In this document: one piece after another, positions 23,906-35,326 of the stretch | How positions within the stretch are numbered: the first letter of the stretch is position 1 | Layout of the letters: each line of letters opens with the position of its first letter | From: Sorex araneus | Lineage: Eukaryota; Chordata; Mammalia; Eulipotyphla; Soricidae | Assembly: GCF_027595985.1 (NCBI RefSeq) | Contig: NC_073311.1 | Location: forward strand, 49,435,963 to 49,499,962 | Reading direction: 5' to 3' | Length of the DNA: 64,000 bases | Made by a program: the position numbers and the translations under genes | Notes under the pieces: generated by a model | What the model saw: the letters and a program-made list of their open reading frames with translations, nothing else | What the model was told of the DNA's origin: nothing | The model's database searches: none

Positions 23906-24867
23906 ATCCTGGACTGAACTGCATTTTAAAGTTAAAGAGTTCTCCCATTGTTAACTGAATTTCATAGAATTTGCTAGAAACTTTGGTGGCTGTGGCAGCA
24001 TAGGTGTCAGAATACTCAGACCAGTATTAGCGAATCCTTGTGCCAGGGAGCAAGGCAAAGCAGTGGATGGAGCAAGCTGAATGGAAAAATTTTTTAGAGG
24101 TTTTTTCTACTATAAGAAAATAAGCAGGAATACTTTCTTCCTTCCAAAAGCCTGATGTAAGCATGCCTGGTTATTTTGAGAGAATTGAGAAAACTTTCAA
24201 ACCATACTTAGGCAGGACTGCAGACTCCTCCCAAGATCACTTGAGAGATCCCTTGTTAAATTCAGCTTTGTAGAAGGATTAAGTGAAGAATTAGTCAAAT
24301 GGATTAAGAGATATTAGTTTTACTAGTCAGCACTTCATTTGGGTGCATTCATTTTAAAGATTATCAAGTGTTGGAATCATAAAAGAAAAAAGTAATAAAG
24401 GCACTAAGCTTTCGTACGCAGTTAACACTACCGAGCAATCAGAATCAGGTACAAGACTACAAAGGCAAGTCCCAACCTACTAGAAATGTTCAGCATTTTC
24501 TTTTACTGCAGGATACCTGAGTACCTAAAGACATATTGCAGGGGAAAAAAAATAAAGACCTAGGAAGTAGACAAGACTGAGACTGATTTACTGATAAAGG
24601 AGTGTTCCAAGGAACTTGAGATCAAGTCTTACCTTTCCTCTTGTCAAACATCATGGGGGGACGTGCAAAACAAATTCAAGTCATGTATGAAGCAGATTTC
24701 ATTTGTAGTATTCCATGTTCAGCTCTAAACCCTAAAGAAAATGTTTTAGAGCACAAAACAACTACAAATGGCATGCTTATCTAATACCTCATGACTATCT
24801 ATGAACTCTTTTTATTGAATTCTACTGGAAATTGAAAATATTCATGTTTTTCTCTTAGTATAAAATG
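23906..24867. other. unassigned non-coding DNA
   Basis: No gene, RNA or repeat family recognised. Confidence 0.5.
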
Positions 24868-24910
24868 TCCATATATATGTATATATACATATATATGTAT
24901 ATATATATCA
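24868..24910. repeat. (ATATGT)n-type microsatellite
   Basis: Alternating TATATG/TATATACA, self-complementary. Confidence 0.9.
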
Positions 24911-25192
24911 CGAATCATGAATCACGAAATCCCGTTAATCATCAATTTCTCGAGTGGGCTCAGTAATCTCTCCATTCGTCCTTTCCCTGAGATTTCAGAA
25001 GTCTCTCTCGACTCGGCCCTCCCAACGATGTCGCACTGGAGGCTCTTTCAGGGTCAGGGGAATAAGATCCAGCTTGTTACTGGCTTTAGCATATGAATAC
25101 ACCATGGGAGCTTGCAAGGCTGTCCCATGTGGGCAGGAAACTCTCAGAAGCTTGCCAGTTTCTCCCAGAGGGAGAAGTAGGCTACAAGATAT
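24911..25192 (-). mobile_element. SINE-2 (antisense)
   Basis: Reversed SINE-2: 'ctcgagtgggctcagtaat' corresponds to the GCCCGCTCGA block, then GTCTCTCCATTCGTCC-like text and the CACCATGGGAGCTTGC block. The side corresponding to the tail is CGTGATTCATGATTCGTGAT-like, not poly(A). Confidence 0.7.
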
Positions 25193-25480
25193 CACACGGC
25201 CATGAAGTGGCCACGCGCTTCTGGGAGCTTGCTTTTAAGTCTCTGGATGTTGGCCGTTGATGGGATTACACACACCTGGGTTCCTCTGCCGGTACCTTCA
25301 TGCATGAGGCCTGTCCAAACGTGTGGAGAGGGGCCTGGCTGTCTTACCCGGGGCCCCTTGGAGGGGATGGGCTCCAGCTTCCCTCCCCACCGCGAGCAGA
25401 GTTCCCGGTGGCCAAAGACCACCGGAACCTAGCCACAGATATGCTTGAGGCCCCTCTCCACCAATTTTAGAGGGAATATA
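25193..25480. other. GC-rich block of unknown origin
   Basis: GC-rich sequence between two antisense SINE-2 copies, with two opposite short frames (25,192-25,422 and 25,202-25,432) and no known domain. The GAGGGGCCTGG and GAGGCCCCTCTCC segments are partly complementary. Confidence 0.4.
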
Positions 25481-25485
25481 TATCG

Positions 25486-25675
25486 TTATCCATCAATTTG
25501 TTCGAGTGGGCACCAGTAATGTCTCCATTCATCCTAGCCCTGAGATTTTAGCAGCCTCTCCTTACTCATCTTTCCCAACAATTGGAAGCTTTTTCAGGGT
25601 CATGGGAATGAGACCTGTTATTGTTACTGTATTTGGCATATCGAATACACCATGGGGAGTTTGCCAGGCTCTCCC
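25486..25675 (-). mobile_element. SINE-2 (antisense)
   Basis: TTCGAGTGGGCACCAGTAAT, GTCTCCATTCATCC, ...TTACTGTATTTGGCATATCG, CACCATGGGGAGTTTGCC: reversed SINE-2 body. It runs into a TATATG microsatellite. Confidence 0.78.
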
Positions 25676-25765
25676 ATATATATATGTATATACATATATA
25701 TATACATATATATACATATACATATATATATATATGTATATACATATATACATATATATATATTC
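25676..25765. repeat. (TATACA/TATATG)n microsatellite
   Basis: About 90 bases; Tyr/Ile/His-rich frames in all phases are artefacts. Confidence 0.95.
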
Positions 25766-25774
25766 CCTCTAAGA

Positions 25775-26150
25775 TTGGTTGCCTTATATTTTGAGCCCCA
25801 ACAAATGTGGTGTGGTACTCTTGGGGTCTTGGTGGTGTGTGGTATGAAGTATCCAGGAATAGGTTCACTTGTGGGTGAGGCTCGGCCTGAGCGTGTGGAG
25901 AGCAGCCGTGAGGTGGTGGTGGTTGAGCTCTGGAGGGTTTTGTCTGCTGGGGCTGGGTCTCGTGGGGCAGGGAGGGGTCTCACCCAACCCCTCTGGGGCA
26001 CCCCAAGTGAAACAGCCTGGCAGGGGGTCTGCCGGCCTGGTTACGGTGAACATCATGTTATACTCCCTTTCCGGAGAAAAGGGCATGCCATCTGGATGGT
26101 GGCTGATGATGAAAACCCCATCCTAAGTGAGCTCTGTCCTTGGGGATAAG
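25775..26150 (-). mobile_element. LINE 3' UTR-like fragment (antisense)
   Basis: 'GATTGGTTGCCTTATATTTT' and 'GTGTGGTACTC' match the antisense LINE block at 12,110-12,170 in order. The following part is GC-rich, as in other copies. Confidence 0.5.
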
Positions 26151-26343
26151 TACCTTCTGCTCCTCTAGTGTATCAAGTCAAAATTCTCCTCCTTGTCTGC
26201 ACCTAGTCCAAAGGCAAACTCACACATATTTCCAAGGGCCTTCTCTCCTCCCCCAAATCCCTAGGACCTTGCCTTAACATGTTTGGAAGACAAGCTTGGG
26301 AGATAATATAGGGGTTAAGGCTCATACAAAGCATGCACCTGAG

Positions 26344-26471
26344 GACATTGGTGGAAATGCACACGGGTGGAAGGACAGGTGTTGGAACATTATATGACTG
26401 AAACCCAATCACGAACAACTTTGTAACTATATATTTCACTGACTCAATAAAAATAAATAAATAAATAAAAT
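26344..26471 (+). mobile_element. 128-bp 5'-truncated LINE 3' tail with TSD
   Basis: Begins GACATTGGTGGAAATGC, continues with a G-rich stretch and GAACAACTTTGTAAC, and ends AAATAAATAAATAAAATAA. A perfect 16-base TSD (AAAGCATGCACCTGAG) lies at 26,328-26,343 and 26,472-26,487. It is a very short insertion by target-primed reverse transcription. Confidence 0.9.
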
Positions 26472-26553
26472 AAAGCATGCACCTGAGTCTGGTTTGACCC
26501 AGTTCCCTGAGCACTGGAGTGGTCCTGATGATCTGCCACATTACAAAGTCCAG

Positions 26554-26722
26554 CTTTTTGAGTCACACCAAGCGATGCTCAGGGATTACTACTGGATCTG
26601 CACTCAGGAATTACTCCTGGCGGTGCTTGGGGGACCATATGGGATGCCGGGGATTGAACCCAGGCCAGCTGCTTGCAAGGCAAATGACAAATGCCCTACC
26701 CACTGTACTATCACTCTGGCCC
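26554..26722 (-). mobile_element. SINE-1 (SOR-like)
   Basis: Reversed copy: CTTTTTGAGTCACACCAAGC ... GGGGACCATATGGGATGCC ... CTATCACTCTGGCCC. It has a small duplication (AAATGACAAATGCCC) in the head. Confidence 0.92.
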
Positions 26723-26790
26723 TATATTCTTATATTTCTGATTGGGTGAATGATCTGAGACATGCACCTTCATTATTTTAAAGAAGATAT

Positions 26791-26979
26791 ATATATGTAC
26801 ATATATATATATATATGCTTTTTGGGTCACACCTAGCGATGCGCAGGGTTTACTCCGGCTCTGCACTCAGGAATTACCCCTGGCGGTGCTCAAGGGACCA
26901 TATGGGATGCTGGGAATCGAACCTGGGTCGGCCGCGTACAAGGCAAATGCCCTCCCCGCTGTGCTATCACTCCAGCCCC
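26791..26979 (-). mobile_element. SINE-1 with AT-repeat tail
   Basis: Reversed copy with TSD AAAGAAGATAT at 26,780-26,790 and 26,980-26,990. The tail side is an AT/TG repeat (26,791-26,815) instead of poly(T). Confidence 0.94.
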
Positions 26980-27004
26980 AAAGAAGATATTTTTAAATCT
27001 GTAC

Positions 27005-27180
27005 ATGGGACTAGAAGAGCTAGTACAAAGATTACATCATCTTCCTTACATGTGGCCAACCTTAGTTCTATCCCTGGCAGTACATTATCCCTCCGTACAC
27101 CCAGGAGTGTCCCCCATGCTCAGAGTTAGGAATAGTCTCTGAGCACTGTCAGATGTCACCCAAACTCATTCTCCAAAATA
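27005..27180 (+). mobile_element. ancient SINE-1 relic
   Basis: Diverged plus copy: 'tagaagagctagtacaaag', 'acatgtggccaaccttagtt', 'ctatccctggcagta', '...ctgagcactgtcagatgtcaccc'. The order matches SINE-1. Confidence 0.65.
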
Positions 27181-28195
27181 ATTAATATTTAAAACATCTC
27201 AAATGTTTTAAATATTAATGTAAAGAGTTTACATACATGACAAATTATGATCCTGACTACACTTGAGGCCTCAGATATTGGGAAAATTTAACTTCGGTTT
27301 CTCATAAACTTTGGTGTACAGCCTCTGCATTCATTGAAAGAATCCATCCTCTAAACCCATGAAAATAACACTAGTGTTTAATAAGTACTTTCCAAAATTT
27401 CTGACTATCCACTTAAGCCCCAAATCATGGAAGGGTTAAAATTCCTAATTAAATCCTTTTAAAGAAAAATATTACACAATCCCCTATCCAAAGCTCTGTT
27501 CCACCCCATCCCTTGAGTAAGAAAATAGTGTGGTAATGTTTGGAGTTTTGCCCAAGACTTGAAGGCAATGAACTTCATCATGTTACCCTGAAGTGCCAAA
27601 TCTGTACTTCTTATCTTCTTATCTCAGTTAATAGTCCCTACCTTTTAATAATGTATTTTGTACCTTTTTCAGTGTTTACTGTTTATTTGCATTCATCTGA
27701 AAATTAAAGTAAAGACCCTAGTAAAGGCCCAGAGCTATGGTAAGAGTTCAACTGATTTTTCCAAAATATTATAAAAAGAACTTTAATGAGTTTACTCTTT
27801 CCCGAGAGTCCAAAATTATACATTATGTACAGTGCTTCACTATCTTGGAAAATTCTAATTGGAAAATTTTAATTTTTAACTGCAGAAATTGGCACACACA
27901 GGGCAAAAGATGCTCAAGGAAAAACTACAGTTTTGTTGAGGAGCAGTGAATATTTAGGTCATGTAATTAGCTTTTCCCTGTTCCATGCACCAAATGATAG
28001 TGAGAGGAATTGTATAATTTGCCTAAAACAGATCTAAATTTCTCACTTTTTCCCTATAGCCTAACCTTTCTTAAACTTGTGAAATAAGATCTGCAGGTTC
28101 CTCTGGCCTGGACAGCAGTACACTGAAGGGACTCAATAGACCATAAGAAAACTGTGGCATCAGCAGTCTTTAGGACAATGAAATCATGCATTACT
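27181..28195. other. unassigned AT-rich DNA
   Basis: Nothing recognised. Confidence 0.5.
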
Positions 28196-28359
28196 CTTTT
28201 TTTTTTTCTGTTTTGGGTCACACCCAGTGATGCACAGGGATTACTCCTGGCTCTGCACTCAGGAATTACTCCTGGCAATGCTCGGGATGCTGGGAATTGA
28301 ACCCGGGTCTGCCGCGTGCAAGGCAAACACCCTACGTGCTGTGCTATCACTCCAGCCCC
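28196..28359 (-). mobile_element. SINE-1 (SOR-like)
   Basis: Reversed copy lacking the GTGCTTGGGGGACCATAT stretch (the text passes from GGCAATGCTC to GGGATGCTGGG). It ends TATCACTCCAGCCCC. Confidence 0.93.
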
Positions 28360-28413
28360 GACCCTTCTTAACTATGGATGAAAAAGGAGACACGGTCTTA
28401 AAAGATTTATTCA

Positions 28414-28588
28414 GGGGCTGGAGCGATAGTACAGTGGGTAGGGCGTTTGCTTTGTATGCAGCAGACCCGGGTACGATTCCAGCATCCTATATGGTCCCCC
28501 TAGCACTGCTAGGAGTAATTCCTGAGTGCAGAGCCAGGAATAACTCCTGTGCATCGCCAAGTGTGAACCCCCCCCCCCGCAAAAAAAA
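28414..28588 (+). mobile_element. SINE-1 (SOR-like)
   Basis: Close to consensus: GGGGCTGGAGCGATAGTACA ... CATCGCCAAGTGTGAACC, then C-run and A-run. The TSD AAAAGATTTATT is matched by AAAAGACTTATC, one to two changes. Confidence 0.95.
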
Positions 28589-29345
28589 GACTTATCCCGT
28601 AGGCATGGACAATACCATAGATCCTTACAATATTGTAGTCAGTCTTTGGACCTGGTAATTAAGGTCTGGCCTCTTGACTCAGCTTTGGTATTCTGCATTG
28701 GTATTCTGGATAGCAATAAAAGAAATAATTCCAGGAAGACTTCTTTTCATCTCTACTTCCCATTCTGTGGAATTGTTTTTAAATTGTATCTTACACAATA
28801 CATTTTCACAGAAATACCTGAAAGAACAGATTGAATTTGTAAAAAAATTACCCAACTCTTTCCCAATATCGCATTACTTCCATGGAACAAGTTGAATGCC
28901 ATCACTTTATTTTCACTTTATTTCCTGAGGGTGCCATTTGTAATCACAGGAAATTAACTGATTCCCTTTAACTCCTGGGGAAAGCTTCCACAAAAGTGCT
29001 CTGGATAATGAAAGTACTGTTGATAGAAATAAGTTAATTTGATTTACAAATGGATTTCACCGTAAAGGGTCACAAGAAAAATATCAAGTCAAATCTGGTA
29101 TGCAATGACCTCATTAGATTCTATCTTAGAACAACCCTCTGGGTCCCGCAGAGCAAGTCAAACTTGCAGCATTAACCTCGGTTGTTCATTGAAAATGGGG
29201 GATTACTCATTATTCTGGATTTCTTTGGAAACGAGGATCCTACTAACCTCAGTAGTGCAGCCCATAAAGAAGGGGAATCAAGTGGAAGCCATTGAGAAGC
29301 TGTGCTAAATCTCTATAGAATTGGCCATAATGAATAATATGGAAC
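28589..29345. other. unassigned non-coding DNA
   Basis: No recognised feature. Confidence 0.5.
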
Positions 29346-29517
29346 AGGGCCTGAAGAGATAGCGGAGGGTTAATAAGGTGCCTGCACTGCTCATCCTGGT
29401 TCAGTCCCTGGCAATTCATATGGCCTTCTCAGTGGCACTGCAGGGACTTTTTCCTGAGCACAGAGCCAAAAATGATTCTTGAGCACTGCTGGGTATGATC
29501 AAACTTCCCCCACCATT
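29346..29517 (+). mobile_element. diverged SINE-1, CA-repeat tail
   Basis: GGGCCTGAAGAGATAGCGGA ... GAGCACTGCTGGGTATGATC, followed by a long CA repeat where the A-rich tail should be. Confidence 0.8.
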
Positions 29518-29518
29518 A

Positions 29519-29592
<74 letters not shown>
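29519..29592 (+). repeat. (CA)n microsatellite
   Basis: About 36 CA units. Confidence 0.98.
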
Positions 29593-29595
<3 letters not shown>

Positions 29596-30292
29596 TACGG
29601 GGCACAGAATCTCCCAAAACAAAAGGTAAATAGTTAGCCTAGTCTGTCACTAAAAATGACTTTCTGACAAAGGCCAAATAACTCGTACCCTTTTTCTTCT
29701 GGTAGTTTTAATAAAACTTCTTTTAGAGTTTTAGAAATTTGCCACAGAGAATGAAAGTCTCTCCAGGATACGAAAGAGGGAGGGGGAATCAACTCGAGTA
29801 GGGATCACTGAGAGATCAGCACTTTTCTGAACCCAACTTTCTGTGTTATGGAGCATTCATAAACTTCCCCTCGGAGTTTGATAAGTGGTACTTGGTATAG
29901 ACAGTAATAAGGAAAACTTCCTTTACTTTAGCACATTCCTACTGTATAATTTGCCCAAAATATAATTAAGGATTATTCCTACTTAATGCCACCTATTTCG
30001 GATAGCAATATGCATTCATTATGATTTGCATGTTTTCTCACTGTGTTGAAGCTTTCCCCTGCACAAACAGTAGGATAATTGTTACCAGAATGGAGAATTC
30101 TTTGGGGAATTCCAACAGAACTTTACAGTGTTGATTTGATAATATTTTTTTCTTTTTCATAAAGCTACTTAAAAAAAGGCAATAGTCATGGTTACACAAA
30201 AACCCAGATAAATCCATGTTATCTCTTCAACATGAATTCCTCTTTCTCTTTTTTCACATTTCTCTAGTAAATTTCTATCAATAAAAATTATT
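29593..30292. other. unassigned non-coding DNA
   Basis: No recognised feature. Confidence 0.5.
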
Positions 30293-30303
30293 TTGCTCCA
30301 CTG

Positions 30304-30477
30304 GGACTGGGACTGTAGCACATCAGATAGGGCATTTGCCTTGCACTCAGCCGACCCAATTTCAATTCCCAGCATTCCATATGGTCCCCTGAGCACAGAC
30401 AGGAGTAATTCTTGAGTGCGTGAGCCAGGAGTAACCCCTGTGCATCACCGGGTGTGACTCAAAAAGGAAAAAAAAAT
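30304..30477 (+). mobile_element. SINE-1 (SOR-like)
   Basis: GGGACTGGGACTGTAGCACA-type head, body intact, A-rich end. The TSD TTGCTCCACTG lies at 30,293-30,303 and 30,478-30,488. Confidence 0.94.
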
Positions 30478-30488
30478 TTGCTCCACTG

Positions 30489-31242
30489 TTTGATCTCTTG
30501 AATTTCTTTTCTGTGGGAGAAGGCAATAGACCTAGAACACCTGTACCTGTAAAGTTTTCTCTGGGCCAAATAGCAGTCAGTTGATAAATAGTGATGATCC
30601 CAGAATCAGAGATCACCCCACCCTCTCCCACACTGGAGAGATGATCATCCCAACTCATGTCTTTGGTGTAGAACTAGGTAGGCTGATCTTTGATTCCAGT
30701 AATATTGCTGTCTTATCAGCCAACCACCATTTGGTCCTGAGCAAACCTTAGAGTACCTGGGTTAAGACTGACTTTCCTGCAAACAGCAATTTCTCACTCC
30801 AGCCGGAGTCCATGGCTCCCTGATAACTCAGGTGGAGGGGACCCATTCTTATACACCGAAGAACAAGTGAGCCTTAGGCACAGCTGCCTTGTGGGCTTGG
30901 TGAGATAAGTCTATCCTTGCAGTATAGGTGCTTGTAAGTTACTTTACCAGTCCTGCCCCTTGCCAGGTCTTTACCCGGCCAGCCAAGGTGGGTTGAGCAG
31001 AGAGGTGGAAACACCATTTTCTATAGGCTAACTCCATTGCTCCCCATGTTATCAAGTCGCTTGCAATAGAATCACGGCATGATTTCAGAGATGTTCTTTT
31101 TAGTTTTCAAATACTTTCCAGTTGGAGCATTTTAATATGCTTATTCTGCTCCCCGTAAATACATTTTCTGTGGTACAGGATTAGAACTTGGAGTTAACCA
31201 AATAAGGCTTTCCCATAATTGAAGGATAGTACCACCAAGCAA
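30489..31242. other. unassigned non-coding DNA
   Basis: No recognised feature. Confidence 0.5.
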
Positions 31243-31250
31243 TCTGACAA

Positions 31251-31429
31251 TTTTTTTTTTTGCTTTCTTGGGTCACCCCCCAACGATGCTCCAGGGGTTA
31301 CTCCTGGCTCTGCACCCAGGAATTATTCCTGGCAGTGCTTGGGGGAGCATATGGGATGCTGGGGATCAAACCTGGGTCGGCCGAATGCAAGGCAAATGCC
31401 CTACCCTCTGTACTATCACTCCAGCCCCC
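31251..31429 (-). mobile_element. SINE-1 (SOR-like)
   Basis: Reversed copy; the TSD TCTGACAA lies at 31,243-31,250 and 31,430-31,437. Confidence 0.95.
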
Positions 31430-31499
31430 TCTGACAAAATTTTTATTGCGAAATATTTACTAGAGAAATGTGAAAGGAGAGAAAGAGATGAACATACAT

Positions 31500-32115
31500 T
31501 GAAGAGGTAACATGGGTTTATTTAGAATGGGAAAAGCAAATAATGGCCTTTAGGAGATGGACAATTCCTCTAAAACGTATTGGCCTGAAGTTCTCTGCAT
31601 ACAGGAAATTTAATCTGGGCTTAAGGTTGTCACAGGAAAAGTCTTGGACTCTGGATTGTTCTTTCATATCATTATGACCCTTAGTCTCCTGTAGCTTCTC
31701 CATCTCTGAGGGGGTCCACCCTTCTCTGGGGGGAGGTTTCAGCTTCCCCATCTTCCAGGAGTTCCGAATTTTCATCTCAAACGAATGTTCTTCATGCCTT
31801 GGGCTATTTCAGGGTTGGACAATTTCTCCTTGAATTTTAGTATTTCCCCCAAACTTTGTACTGTTACTTCTACCCACCTTCCCCTCAACTATTTGCCTGC
31901 AACAATTTTTCCAAACACTTAGGTTGGTTTGGCATTAAGCTGTAGAGAGCCTTCCAAATTTATGGGAAATGACCTAAAAGAAGTCAGTGGATATGCAATT
32001 CTATGGCCCTGTCTTCCACCTGGTTGTCGAGGCCTTTGCAAGCTAATGAAAACAGGCAGTCAGCAGTAGGAACCTTGGAATAAGTTACAGGAAGTCATGG
32101 AACTAAAAAAAAAAA
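31500..32115 (-). other. unknown sequence, paralogue of 32,960-33,130
   Basis: A minus-strand frame of 85 codons (31,518-31,775) rich in Lys/Glu has no recognised family. The segment around 31,788-31,930 resembles 32,980-33,110: both have GAATGTTCTTCATGCC or GGATGTTCTTCATGCC, a pyrimidine-rich middle and TGCCTGCAACAA. It may be a decayed retrocopy or dispersed repeat. An A-run at 32,105-32,119 is the only tail-like feature, and it is on the plus strand. Confidence 0.35.
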
Positions 32116-32337
32116 AAAAGGGAGAATTTTTCTTCCCAGCCCCCAGCCCTAGATTATAAGACTGAAGACACCATTAAAAGCCCCAGGCTAGGAGCCATCA
32201 GAGACAATTAATCTGGACCCAAAGCCCTGATAGGACTCTGAGTGAAGAGCCCCAGAGTTCAAAGTCCCTTCCCTTGACTATGCCCTAGCTAGGACTCCTT
32301 TAGGCAGAGAAAGCTCTATAGCATTGCACTGCAGCAC

Positions 32338-32512
32338 CATCATCCTTCATTGATGTGCTCGAGCGGGCACCAGTTATGTCTCCATTCGTCCCTGTCGCAT
32401 GCTAGTGTAGCCCAATGGTGTCTGCTTGCTCCAGGAACACAAAGTGAGACTTGTTGTTACTGTTTCTGGCATAATGAATAATCCACGGGTAATTTGCCAG
32501 GCTCTGGTCACA
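32338..32512 (-). mobile_element. SINE-2 (antisense)
   Basis: GCTCGAGCGGGCACCAGTTAT, GTCTCCATTCGTCCC, GTTGTTACTGTTTCTGGCAT, 'ATTTGCCAGGCTCTGG': reversed SINE-2 body, 3' part only. Confidence 0.78.
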
Positions 32513-32764
32513 ACCAGTTACAGAGAAAGCTCAGAGCTGAGAAAATTTAGAAAAAAAAAAAGTCTATTTTATCAACTTTTCAAAGGAACTCAATCTCCAT
32601 TCTGCTGTGTCTGGTATATCCTATCTTGGATGCAGACATCTCTCCCCTCAGGTGAAAACTTTGTTCTCCCTTGGACATGTTTCTTTCTTTTTCTCCTTTT
32701 TCAAGGGTAATTGTTTCTCTTCTTTTCTTTTTTGCACTTATTTCTTTTACTCACTTCGTCATAT

Positions 32765-32925
32765 TTTTGTTGTTGGGGTGGGGCAGTTGTGCAATGCTCA
32801 AGGGCTATTCTTTATACCTAACTACGAATCTGGTAAAGCTCAGGGGGCCTTATGCAAGGGTAGGAATCAAACCAGGGTCATCTGCAAGCAAGGCAAGTGT
32901 CTTAACCTCTCTAGCAGCACTCCTT
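32765..32925 (-). mobile_element. ancient SINE-1 relic
   Basis: Reversed order of SINE-1 landmarks (GCAATGCTCAAGGGCTATTC, 'gtaggaatcaaaccagggtc', 'aagcaaggcaagtgtctt') with many changes. Confidence 0.6.
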
Positions 32926-32958
32926 TCTCATTAAACACTTATACATCACCATGTTCTC

Positions 32959-33201
32959 CTAAAATCCATTTCTGGAAGGATGTTCTTCATGCCTTTGAAC
33001 TACCTCAGTCATGGGCAGTTTCTTCCTAAGTTTTATTATACCCCACAAGTTATTGACCAGGGCCTCCTTAACCATCTGCCTGCAACAAAACTTCAAAATA
33101 TCCAGATGGAGGTAGAAAGTGTCTCTTCCTCTTTCTGCAAATAGCACACCCTTGCCCGGGCCTGAAAACAAGTTTGGGGGGATGAGGGGACCAGTTCTCA
33201 A
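32959..33201 (-). other. unknown sequence, paralogue of 31.8 kb
   Basis: An 80-codon minus frame without recognised domain; related to 31,788-31,930 as described there. Confidence 0.35.
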
Positions 33202-33424
33202 TCATGCAGATCAAGTAGGTATTAGGTGAAGCTTGAGGCTGGCAGGATTCCCTTGGTGCAAAAGTTTATGCAGAATTTTACAGTCCTGAGTTCTCCATAC
33301 ACTTAGTTCACCAGCAATATTGTAGAGAGTCAGGCAGAAATGACCTAGCACTGTATTTATTGCAGTGATCACTTGCTTATTATTGTAGGGAGAAAAAAAA
33401 AAGCACAGTTTACTTTTCATTTGT

Positions 33425-33605
33425 GGGGAGATTTTAGGAAACCTTGTGGTGCTCAGGGCTTAGTCCTGTTCAGGACTTAGTCCTGCTCAGGGATCATATA
33501 CTAAGGGTACTATAATGTAGGGACCAAATTATTAGGCAGGGATCAAATTGGACTCAGCTGCATACCAACCAAAACCCTCACCTCCTGGGCTGCTCTCCAA
33601 GACCC
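33425..33605 (-). mobile_element. ancient SINE-1 relic
   Basis: GGTGCTCAGGGCTTAGTCCTG, 'cagggatcaaattggactcagct', 'ccctcacctcctgggctgctc' follow SINE-1 order in reverse with an internal duplication of the 'cagg(g/a)cttagtcctg' segment. Confidence 0.55.
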
Positions 33606-33708
33606 CTCATGACCATTTAAAATATAAAGCCATGCCATCCAGAAAGAAAATAATTTTTGATATCACTTTTTAATTAAAAAGGATTTTAAAATATAATTTC
33701 ACAGTATT

Positions 33709-34616
33709 TGAAGTCAGTGGGCTCCCAAGTGAGTGGCTTATGAGAAGCAGAAAGGAGAGAGACGGCCACTATCTTCTGATTCACCTCTGCCATGCTGAGA
33801 CCCAGCTGGGAGATCTAGGACCAATAAAGTCTGCCATGATTCCCTGCATGGCTCAGGCGACAGCCCTGCCAGCCCCAGTCAAGCCACACCTGACGTCCAC
33901 TTGGTCTGCTCAACTCCAGAGTCAATCTCCATATCCCCATTTCTTAGGGAGTCAAGGACTCAGGCTGAGTGAGGAATTGCTTTATTCAGTAAAAGAAAAC
34001 CAGTCCTAGGTCTTACCCAGGCATTCTGGGTCCTTGTCTTTCTCACAGAAAAGAATTTCGAAGTGAAGTAAAAAGTATATTTTATTTGGAGGTTTTTTAC
34101 GAATGAGAGGAGGGAGAGAAAGGGAGAGAGGCTAACATGCTCAACAGGGAACACAGGCTTCTCCAAAGACGGAGAGACCCCCAGCACACATCTCAAGAGG
34201 GGAGATGGAGGGACACGTGTGCTTGGCCAACTCATGGGATTTGGCCATGTGGACATAAGCAGCACATGGGCTCAGGCAGTATATGTGCGCCCTACCTTTG
34301 TTCAAGGTGGCTTTTATAGGGTTTTTCCTAAGTTACCCATGTGCAACTTCTACCTAGGTCAAAGTTCCTTGCTAGGGTGGTTGCCAGGGGGGTAGGGAGT
34401 GGTTGTGGATCTTCTTTGAAATTTCTTTTCTTGGTCTTTATTCCTGATGGAACTTCTATTAGAGAGGGGTCCAGACTTCTGGGAACCAGATGAAATGTCT
34501 TATCTTAGTTCCTGTGTTAGCAAGATAGACTTTTTGCAACCTTGTGGCTCTTGCTTTTATTACTTCCAGGAATTCCATTGCCATGGGAGACCTTTCTTAT
34601 CTACCTGCCTTTATCA
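33709..34616 (-). mobile_element. decayed solo LTR-A
   Basis: Colinear with the provirus LTRs in the same direction: TGAAGTCAGTGGGC, 'ccttgtctttctcacagaaaagaatttc', 'attttatttggagg', 'gcagcacatgggctcaggcag', 'ttgttcaaggtggcttttatagggttt', and end '...tatctacctgcctttatca'. A 5-bp repeat GTATT flanks it (33,704-33,708 and 34,617-34,621). About 200 extra bases (33,815-34,015) split the U5/R side. Confidence 0.85.
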
Positions 34617-35030
34617 GTATTTATAATAAATATCAGTAATGGCAGTGCATATCTGAAAGTGAGGGTTGTAGCTAAAGCTCTAACAGCTCTGTCTTTGACA
34701 AGTTCTCTTATCATAAATGAGGAACATTACATTTCCAAACGTTTAATTGACTTATTAAAGATTATGCAATTCAGAAGACTGTTGCAGGTGACTTATATGA
34801 AGTGGAAAGAACAGCAGTAACCTTTAGGTAGTATTTTTTAGAGCTACTAAAGGTAGTAGCCTAGATTACTTTTAATAGAGAAGGGTGTCTACTGCCTTCC
34901 TGTTTACCCCATCAGTCCTGGCTTTTTTCAAGTCAATAGCTTGTCTTTACGGAAAGAATTTCAGAAGGAGGTGAATAATGAAGTGTGATTAGGAAATATA
35001 AGTGGGGGGACAGCGAGAGCGAGGGAGAGC
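34617..35030. other. unassigned non-coding DNA
   Basis: No recognised feature. Confidence 0.5.
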
Positions 35031-35035
35031 AAACC

Positions 35036-35049
35036 AGAGAGAGAGAGAA

Positions 35050-35140
<91 letters not shown>

Positions 35141-35170
35141 GAGGAGGAGGAGGAGGAGGAGGAAGTGAGA
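35036..35170 (+). repeat. (GA)n then (GAG)n microsatellite
   Basis: About 100 bases of GA followed by about 25 bases of GAG. Arg-Glu and Ser-Leu frames are artefacts. Confidence 0.98.
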
Positions 35171-35326
35171 GAGACGGAGGGAGAGAGTCCAGAGAGAATA
35201 TAGGTTCTCCAGAATGGAGACGGCACAGAGGAGCACGGGCAATGAATTGGGGCTCTATATGAATATTTACCAAAATTGCTTTGTTTCTTCACAAAAGTAG
35301 ATGTTAATTAGGAATTTTAATGAGGG

